A stretch of DNA of 64,000 bases from Cordilura impudica (Eukaryota > Arthropoda > Insecta > Diptera > Scathophagidae), in NCBI GenBank assembly GCA_963682025.1, contig OY821520.1, positions 135,974,738 through 136,038,737 of the forward strand. Reading direction: 5' to 3'. The notes below the pieces were generated by a model, which saw nothing but the letters and a program-made list of their open reading frames with translations, was not told where the DNA came from and did not search any database. Position 1 is the stretch's first letter; each line of letters opens with the position of its first letter. Below, in pieces: positions 56,365 through 64,000 of this stretch. The translations under genes and the position numbers were made by a program.

Positions 56365-59300
56365 ATGGAGAGTTGTTAATGTTGAGTTGTTGCAGAATGA
56401 GCATACAGGCTGAAGGTCCTTAGATATCAGATGTTGGTGAGTGAATCGAGTGTGTGTTAGGCGAAGCCTTGTGAAACATTTGCTTTTATGAATGTTGGTT
56501 GAAGTTAAGTTAATTGGAGTTTTTTCGGGATTAATGCTTCTGTAAAGTTGATTTTATCTACCCCATTTTTGATTAATTGCCGAGTTTAAGTTTGCGATGT
56601 GGGCTTTTGATAGAAAGTTTTTAGACTATGGTATAAAAAAGTAGGTTGGTTGAAGATAAGCGATTTTGCAGCTTTATCTGCTGCTTCATATCCCATTATA
56701 TTAACGTGACTGGGTCTCCACAGTAACTTAATTGTATTTTTTAATTGTATCAGTAATTGCTAAATAGAAATTATAGTTTCATTTTTGTTTTTAGGGTTTA
56801 AAGCTGCATCGAATACCGAACGGCTGTCGGTTCAAACAATATGTTGCAAATATTCTTAGAGCTTCAATGATTGCTTCAGCTTCAAATATAGTTGCTGTTT
56901 GAGGAAGTAGTTTTTAGTCTTTTACCAATTTCGTCAACAATAGCAAATCCCACATGATACGGTGTTTTGAATCCATCTGTGTAGATAAAATTCCAGTTTT
57001 CATTTTTGTATTGCGAGATTGTTTCGGTAAACAGTGTTTTAAAAATTGAGGGTGCTGTATACGCTTTAGAGAATGTTTGAAAGTGCTCTAAAAAAGAGCT
57101 TGTTTTCAATAACCAAGGTGGATGGTTCTCCAAAGATTGCTTTAGTTTTTGGGTTTTATGCTTCTTTGTAATTTTAAAAATATCTGACAAATTTAAAGGA
57201 AATTTAAGCTCGGTTTTTCTCTTGTTTAATAAAACAATATGTTTATAAAGAAGAGAGGATTTGTTGCAGTAGATTTTTTGCCCCAAGCGGCATTTAAGTT
57301 TATTGCCATGTATATTTAGTGGCTCGAATCCACCTGCAGCTTTAAGGATTTTTATTGGTATAGCTCTGAAAGCTCGTAGACTTGCTCTGATGAAAGCATT
57401 AAGGATGACTTCGACTTTGCTGTAGATAACTAGACCGTAATCGATTGTGGAAAGGATTATTTATTTTACTAGCCTAAGTAGACTGTTTGTGTGTATAAGG
57501 CTCTTGGAGGACGCCTGGTATTTAATGATGTTTAATCTACTTGTTAAATTTTTTTTTAAATAGTTACAATGATTCTTAAAGCTATATTTACAAACAATGT
57601 TTAGTCCTAATATTTTACAATTATTTACATTTTTAATTGTTAAAAGTTAAGTTTATTCTATAACAATTTCTTTTTTCTGCAAATGTGTAGATGATTTGTT
57701 TTTTTTTTTTCTAATAAAATATCTGCACCTGAGTTTTTTGACCAGTTGTCAATTGCAAGTAACGGAAAAATTCCTTTTTAATTTGCTTATTTGACTGTTT
57801 ATTTGCAATGGCATATAGATCGTCTGCATATATGCAATGATATACCTTACTATTGTTGCTTATAATACGACTTAAGTCGTCAAAAGCCAAGGGTTACCGA
57901 CAATGGAGATCCCTGAAGAATTCCATTGTACATTGGAAATGTATTTGAGATATTATTATTTATGCGAACAGAGAATTTTCTGTTAGAAAGAAATGATTTA
58001 ATAAAATTAAATATTTTTGGGACTACGGATTAGTTTTTGTGCTTTTGTGCTACTATGTGCACTTCTATTTTGTCAATTGCTTTGAAGAAGTGAATTGAAA
58101 AAACTGGGGTATGATTTTTTGTAGAACGATTTTTATGTATGATGTGATCTAAATATAATAGTGCATCTATTGTACTTAGGCCAGATTGGAACCCTATTTG
58201 GTTCTGTGTCATTAGTTTATGACTCTTTATGAACCACATCAAGCGTCTTGAGAAAATTTCTTCTAAAAGTTTCGAGAGATATGACGGTAAGAATCAATAA
58301 TATTTATTGGTTTATTGTTTATGTTTATGAATGGCGACTACAGATGCAGTTTTAAAAAATTGCGGAATCAATCCTATGTCGAATATATTATTAAACAAAT
58401 TTAAGATATGGATTTTGAAGGTTTTGGGGAGGGACTTAAGCATTGGAGTTTTGTCTTTGGATGTATTTATACTGTATTTCAATTCATGTAATTTAAAAGA
58501 TTGTTCTATTCCTTTAGATTTTGCAGGACAGTTTGTTACATTTAAAAATATTAAAGTTTGGGCTTTTGCGTTTTAGAAATTTTGAGAAAAGTTGGAATCT
58601 TTTAAATTAGGAGACCAGTATTCAGCAACTGATTTTGATAGTTCATGTGAATCTGTGATTATTTTTCCATTTAAAGAGATTGAGCTTATTTTGTGAGGGT
58701 TGTAGGCACCTGTAAGTTTTCGTATACTATGCCACAATGTGGAAGAGGGCCTAGATGGGTTCAAGGTTTCAGTAAACTCATTGAATGATTTGGCTTTTGC
58801 TTATTTTTTAGCTCTATTAAAAATGACGTTGTTTCTCTTATATGAAATGATATTTTTAGCGCACATATTTTGTTGGATTTTTTTCCACGAACTTTGTTTT
58901 ATATCTCGTAAATGTTGTAACTCATGACACCACCAAGGTACCATTTTGGATATCCTCTTCATTGTGGTTAATGGGATACTTTCATTGGCAGATAGTCTAA
59001 TAAGCTTTCTAATAGATGTTGCTTCTCTATTTATGTTTTGTTAAATTCGAAAATTTTCGCTAAAATTACAGATATGTTCCCGATAAATATCTCAATTTGC
59101 TTTATTTGTATTAAATTGTATTGGGTCAAGATTGGATAGCGATCGCTGTTGTATAGGTCGTTAATGAACTTCCATCGACACATAGGTATAATGGAAATAC
59201 AAACAATTGGAAGATCGATGTGCGTAAAAGTGTTGTGTGAGCTGCGATGAGTTGCGGATCCGTTGGTTAATGTGCTGAGATTTGAGTTAAATAAAAAATT

Positions 59301-59480
59301 TTCTAAAAGTGTACCTCTTTTATTAGTAGTAGGAGAACCCCAAAGTGTACTCCAAGCGTTAAAATCGCCCAACATAGAAATAGGGGGTTTTGATGGTAGC
59401 TATTAAATTATTATTATCACCTTGTGAAGTTGGAACTTGTGGTGGCAAATGTAACAATAGAATAGAAAAACGAACGGTTA
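56365..59480 (-). pseudogene. I-type LINE ORF2 (EN-RT-RNase H)
   Basis: Endonuclease: LPPQVPTSQGDNNNLIATIK, then LGDFNAWSTLWGSPTTNKRG, ATHRSSHNTFTHIDLP and SDRYPI (for SDHxP). Pre-RT: PSSTLWHSIRKLTGAYNP and VAEYWS. RT: NQIGFQSGLSTIDALLYLDH, a decayed VFSIHFFKAIDKI, a GIPQGSPLS-like block, CIYADDLYAIANKQSN with intact catalytic YADD near 57830, LGLNIVCKYSFKNHC and LRLVK. The link reads STIDYGLVIYSKVE, IRASLRAFRAIPIKIL and AAGGFEPLNI. RNase H: NFIYTDGFKTPYHVGFAIVD near 57000, then EAEAIIEALRI in a shifted frame. The tail near 56450 keeps the C-terminal THTRFTHQHLISKDLQPVCS motif. Numerous stops and frameshifts are present. Confidence 0.82.
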
Positions 59481-60962
59481 TGTTTACTTCCAAACCAACT
59501 ACGTATGGAGCATTTGTCTTTTGTTTTTATTGTTAGAATATCTTTTTGCTGTACAAATTTTGTACATTTATTGGATGATGCGTGGTGCTCTTTAGCACAA
59601 TATGCACAGTAGGTTCTTGTACATACCAAATCTTTGTGGGGTGGGAGATTACAGTTTCCGCAAGAGGGGGAATTTCCGCAACGGTAAACAGTGTGACCCA
59701 AAAGTTGGCAACTTTTGCACCTCATAGGGTCAGTGATGAATTCCCGTACTTTCACTTTATACCAGGATATGTTAATAGATTCTAGGATGTTATAGAGATC
59801 AAAAAAAATTTTTTTTTATTAATTCATTCTTTATTTACAATCTATCCAATGATAATAAGCAAATTTGATTAAATAGATACATCACAGAGGTTATGTAACT
59901 CCAATGATATACATAACATAAAACAAAATAAATAATATGATTTTTAGAATAATAAGTGAACGGGAGATCTAAGATATGACTGCGTTTTAGTCTTTTAATT
60001 TACTCAAAACAAAGGAAAAATTTTAAAATCTGTAAATCTGCAAAACGGCTAAAAAGAAATACCTTTCAAATAATATACGTTTGGTCAAAATCGGGCTAAA
60101 ACGGTGGAAAAAACATCGGTCACAAAAAAACGCCTAGCCTATTAATATTATAGATATCTCTCTCATATCGTAAATATTTTTATTATCTGTATCTGGTTCA
60201 AGATCAATGTAAAACATTGAGAGAGGTGCTTGAGTGATTCTACTGCGAATGTTTGTAATATTTCTAACTTTTTGTCCTAAATTTTCAATTGCTAGTTTAA
60301 TTTCAGGAATTGGTGTTGAGTGATATAGATTTTTTTATAACAACTTTATACGATCTTTCTTGTTTCATATGATATGTATGAAAATCCAATTTTTATCTTT
60401 TAAATATATTACAAGTGTTCTATATGCTTGTATATTTTTAACCATTATCCTAATTTGGCCATCTTTCTGGGTTTTGTAATTAAATTCAGTATTAGAAATA
60501 ACATTTGAAAGGTTTTTGATCATTGCACAGATATTAGCAACATTTGGAATTATTATTGGTCGAGGTTTACGTGAATTATTTTCTGTTGTTTGTTCTTGAT
60601 CTTCTGAGACACTTTCCTCTTCGTCATCATCACTAAGTAATGAAAACCGGTTTTGACTTACATGTTTGGTATTATTTGTTGCTGATGTAGAATTTATTGG
60701 TATAATTTTGTTTGCTTGTTTGAATGAACTGGCATAGTAGCTAATTATATTGGTAGACGAAGCAGCATTGTTGTTAATACTTTTTGAGCTTTTTTGAACT
60801 TGTGTTGTTTTCTAACAAATAGTCACTTGATTTGTTGTTTATATTTTGTCTTTTTTGTTAAAATATTTTTGGTGATTCACTAAGTCGACGTTTTTGTAGT
60901 CTAGGCGGAGTAATAACCTGCCAGCTTACATCATTTTCATCACTTCCATTGCCAACATCCAT
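59420..60962 (-). pseudogene. I-type LINE ORF1 (Gag-like, CCHC knuckles)
   Basis: ATG at 60962 opens MDVGNGSDENDVSWQVITPP, RLQKRRLSESPK and a low-complexity linker. Then come PRPIIIPNVANICAMIKNLS, FNYKTQKDGQIRIMVKN, KQERSYKVVI, STPIPEIKLAIENLGQKVRN, TNIRSRITQAPLSMFYIDLE and DTDNKNIYDM. These blocks match the PRE/C2HC-associated domain of insect Gag-like proteins. After the Helitron insertion the protein resumes LYNILESINISWYKVKVREF. Three zinc knuckles follow (CKSCQLLGHTVYRC, CGNCNLPPHKDLVC and CAYCAKEHHASSNKC), which in LINEs bind the element RNA. Stops and frameshifts occur in the linker. Confidence 0.82.
59801..60154 (-). mobile_element. Small Helitron HL1, copy d, 3' half unlike other copies
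   Basis: Minus strand starts TCTATAATATTAATAGGC and keeps the first 150 bp of HL1 (GATTTGCAGATTTACAGATT-like step, ATAATATACGTTTGGTC on the plus strand). The rest has no CTCGAAATTCGAG hairpin and no CTAG; it ends in an A/T homopolymer next to GATCTCTATAACATC of the LINE. It is either a different subfamily or a rearranged end. Confidence 0.65.
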
Positions 60963-60990
60963 GATGATTTGTAATGTAAGTTATCTTTAT

Positions 60991-61483
60991 GATTTTTTTT
61001 ATTATTGTTCTTGTGAAAAGACAATTGATATTTTGTTTTGCACTTTGAAGAGATCAGAATTTTGTACATGCGTACGCGATCGCAGTCAAAATGAATCTTG
61101 CTTAAAAAAGAAATGTACTTTCTTAAAGAAAGGTAATTTAAAAAATTTAACTTTTTTAAAAAAAGGTACTTTAAGAAAAAAAAAAAGATGGCTTTTAAAA
61201 GGGGTACTTTTAATAGTGTAATATCTAATAAGACGGCACTTTTTGAGAAAGTAAAGGGTGCTTTTTTAACAAAACTGGTACTACAAAAAAAATAAGTGTA
61301 CTCTTAAAAAAAAAAATACTTTTTTAAAAAAGGGTAATATTTAAAAAAAAAATACGTTTTGTCAAAATGTTATAAAAAAGAAAATTTTTATAATAAAAGT
61401 GGTTCTTTTAAAAAAAGGGTAATTACAAAATTTAAGAAACGGTAATTGAAAAAAGATTAATTTTAAAAAAGATGCTTTTTTTA
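60991..61483. repeat. Degenerate TTTTTTAAAAAAAGG-type tandem sequence
   Basis: From about 61085 to 61480 blocks such as TTTTTTAAAAAAAGGTACTT recur about every 25-35 bases with heavy variation. It resembles a decayed minisatellite. No gene is seen. Confidence 0.5.
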
Positions 61484-61584
61484 AAAAAATCATGTGAGTC
61501 CGATCACAAGGGAGATGTGTAAACATCTAATAATTAAAGAAAACATCAACATCATATTTTCCACTGCATAAAAAATAAGTCGAT
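61484..61584 (+). repeat. Unique flank of the satellite element, second copy
   Basis: TCATGTGAGTCCGATCACAA, GATGTGTAAACATCTAATAA and TCCACTGCATAAAAAATAAG are the reverse complement of 37014-37108, with only a few differences. Confidence 0.9.
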
Positions 61585-64000
61585 TATGCTGTTTTCTGAA
61601 ATTCAATTGATGTTTTGTGAAATGCAATTGATGTGTTCTGAAATTCAATTGATGTTTTCTGAAATACAATTAATGTTTTCAGCAATTCAAATGATGCTTT
61701 TTGAAATTCTATTGATGTTTTCTGAAACTCGAATGATGTTTTCTGAAATTATATTGATGTTTTCTGAAATACAATTGATGTTTTCTGAAATTCTATTGAT
61801 GTTTTGTGAAATTCTATTTATGTTTTCTGAAATTCAAATGATGCTTTCTGAAATACAATTGATGTTTTCTGAAATTCAAATGATGTTTTCTGAAATAAAA
61901 TTGATGTTTTTTGAAATACAATTGATGTTTTCTGAAATTCTATTGATGTTTTCTGAAATTCAATTGATGTTTTCTGAAACTCGAATGATGTTTTCTGAAA
62001 TTATATTGATGTTTTCTGAAATACATTTGATGTTTTCTGAAATTCTAATTATGTTTTCTGAAATTCAATTGATGTTTTCTGAAATTCTATTGATGTTTTC
62101 TGAAACTCGAATGATGTTTTCTGAAATTATATTGATGTTTTCTGAAATTCTATGTATGTTTTCTGAAATTCAAATGATGTTTCCTGAAATACAATTGATG
62201 TTTTCTGAAATACAATTGATGTTTTCTGAAACTCGAATAATGTTTTCTGAAAATATATTGATGTTTTCTGAAATTCTATTTATGTTTTCTGAAATTCAAA
62301 TGATCTTTTCTGAAACTCGAATGATGTTTTCTGAAATTATGTTGATGTTTTCTGAAATTCTATTGATGTTTTCTGAAATTCAATTGATGTTTTCTGAAAC
62401 TCGAATGATGTTTTCTGAAATTCAAATGATGTTTTCTGAAATTCAATAATTCAAATGATGTTTTCTGAAATACAATTGATGTTTTCTGAAATACAATTGA
62501 TGTTTTCTGAAATTCTATTGATGTTTTCTGAAATTCTATTTATGTTTTCTGAAATTCAAATGATGTTTTCTGAAATACAATTGATGTTTTCTGAAATACA
62601 ATTGATGTTTTCTGAAATTCTATTGATGTTTTCTGAAATTCAATTGATGTTTTCTGAAATTCAATTGATGTTTTCTGAAACTCGAATGATGTTTTCTGAA
62701 ATTATATTGATGTTTTCTGAAATTCTATTTATGTTTTCTGAAATTCAAATGATGTTTTCTGAAATTCGAATGATGTTTTCTGAAATTATATTAATATTTT
62801 CTAAAATTCTATTTATGTTTTCTGAAATTCAAATGATATTTTCTGAAATTATATTGATGGTTTCTGAAATACAATTGATGTTTTCTGAAATTCTATTATG
62901 TTTTCTGAAATTATATTGATGTTTTCTGAAATTCAATTGATGGTTTTTGAAATTTTATTGATGTTTTCTGAAATACAGTTTATGTTTTCTGAAATTCTAT
63001 TTATGTTTTCTGAAATTCAAATGATGTTTTCTGAAACTCGAATGATGTTTTCTGAAATTATGTTGATGTTTTCTGAAATTCTATTGATGTTTTCTGAAAT
63101 TCAATTGATGTTTTCTGAAACTCGAATGATGTTTTCTGAAATTATATTGATGTTTTCTGAAATTCTATTTATGTTTTCTGAAATTCAAATGATGTTTTCT
63201 GAAATTCGAATGATGTTTTCTGAAATTATATTAATATTTTCTGAAATTCTATTTATGTTTTCTGAAATTCAAATGATATTTTCTGAAATTATATTGATGG
63301 TTTCTGAAATACAATTGATGTTTTCTGAAATACAATTGATGTTTTCTGAAATTATATTGATGTTTTCTGAAATTCAATTGATGGTTTTTGAAATTTTATT
63401 GATGTTTTCTGAAATACAGTTTATGTTTTCTAAAATTCTATTGATGTTTTCTGAAATACAATTGATGTTTTCTGAAATTATATTGATGTTTTCTGAAATT
63501 CTATTTATGTTTTCTGAAATTCAAATAATGCTTTCTGAAATTATGTTGATGCTTTCTGAAATACAATTGATGTTTTCTGAAATTATATTGATGTTTTCTA
63601 AAATTCTATTTATGCTTTCTGAAATTCAAATGATGTTTTCTGAAATTGTATTGATGGTAACTGAAATACAATTGATGTTTTGTGAAATTCTATTGATGCT
63701 TTCTGAAATTTAATTGATGTTTTCTGCAACTCGAATGATGTTTTCTGAAATTATATTGATGTTTTCTGAAATTCTATTTATGTTTTCTGATATTCAAATG
63801 ATGTTTTCTGAAATTATATTGATGGTTTCTGAAATACAATTTATGTTTTCTGAAATTATATTGATGTTTTCTGAAACTCTATTTATGTTTTCTGAAACTC
63901 AAATGATGTTTTCTGAAATTATATTGATGGTTTCTGAAATACAATTGATGTTTTCTGAAATTCTATTGATGCTTTCTGAAATTCTATTTATGTTTTGTGA
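61585..64000 (+). repeat. 21-bp satellite array, copy 2, runs off the window
   Basis: About 115 units of 21 bp with the core GATGTTTTCTGAAAT and variable endings. Open frames of 287, 154 and 271 codons (61586-62449, 62455-62919, 62898-63713) consist only of the repeated word MFSEIQL and variants. Six to ten-unit blocks recur about every 440 bp (ACTCGAATGATG at 62680 and 63120), a higher-order repeat. The first units share their rare variants with copy 1 in the same order. Confidence 0.95.

Larger units (their letters stand above)
56115..60990 (-). mobile_element. I-type LINE with ORF1, endonuclease, RT and RNase H remnants
   Basis: The minus strand carries a Gag-like ORF1 (60962 down to about 59420) and ORF2 with endonuclease, reverse transcriptase and RNase H (about 59480 to 56365), the domain order of the I clade. 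A deletion joins the end of ORF1 to the middle of the endonuclease. A small Helitron interrupts ORF1 at 59801-60154. The 3' end is masked by Helitron copy c. Many frameshifts make it inactive. Confidence 0.85.

Noticed and set aside
61586..63713. Open frames of 287, 154 and 271 codons as real proteins
   Set aside because: They are made only of one 21-bp satellite unit whose length is a multiple of three; variation is not synonymous-biased and copy 1 is full of frameshifts.
1..64000. tRNA, rRNA, snRNA genes
   Set aside because: No cloverleaf boxes or recognisable rRNA/snRNA core sequences were noticed while reading; a covariance-model search would be needed to exclude them.

Overview
The window looks like intergenic or intronic DNA of a higher fly (Diptera, Brachycera). 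The evidence is a very AT-rich base composition, DINE-1/INE-1-type repeats (a hairpin followed by CTTACTTGT), jockey and I-type LINEs, Transib, mariner and hAT DNA transposons, Helitrons, and one secreted-protein exon whose cysteine motif I know from insect DUF4773 proteins. No bacterial, organellar or rRNA/tRNA gene was seen. The exact fly family cannot be fixed from this sequence.

Only one probable host gene is visible: the first coding exon (41281-41566, + strand) of a small secreted Cys-rich protein. Almost everything else is mobile DNA nested in other mobile DNA. 1-5 kb: two decayed LINE reverse transcriptases on the minus strand, one split by a small Helitron. 5-10.8 kb: a Helitron (5363-9305) holding a Transib relic (5399-7484), then a DINE copy and a transposase fragment. 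12.2-14.2 kb: a mariner (DD41D type, 12515-14020) inside a small Helitron. 14.2-24.4 kb: DINE copies, one split by both a long-TIR transposon relic and a Helitron with its own tandem arrays, then a Helitron whose 5' end is duplicated (20708-22777). 26-30.2 kb: a 4-kb long-TIR DNA transposon with a broken transposase gene, itself hit by a DINE. 30.9-33.3 kb: a truncated hAT, a pogo-like end, a small Helitron and a DINE piece. 36-37 kb and 61.5-64 kb: two inverted copies of an element built on a 21-bp satellite. 37.7-38.5 kb: a MITE with a perfect 8-bp target duplication. 38.8-40.3 kb: two Helitrons head to tail. 43.5-47.8 kb: a 620-bp direct duplication with a DINE-like element exactly at its junction. 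48-54 kb: two LINEs, the second (jockey) hit by a DINE. 55.8-61 kb: an I-type LINE with two small Helitron insertions.

Several insertions can be dated relative to each other. The precise pre-insertion sequence can be recovered either from a paralogous copy in the window or because removing the insert restores a reading frame. Those joins show Helitrons entering A|T without target duplication, DINEs entering T|T, Transib making a 5-bp duplication and a MITE making an 8-bp one. Family labels used below (D1, D2, HL1, HL2, HL3) are working names for repeats compared only within this window.
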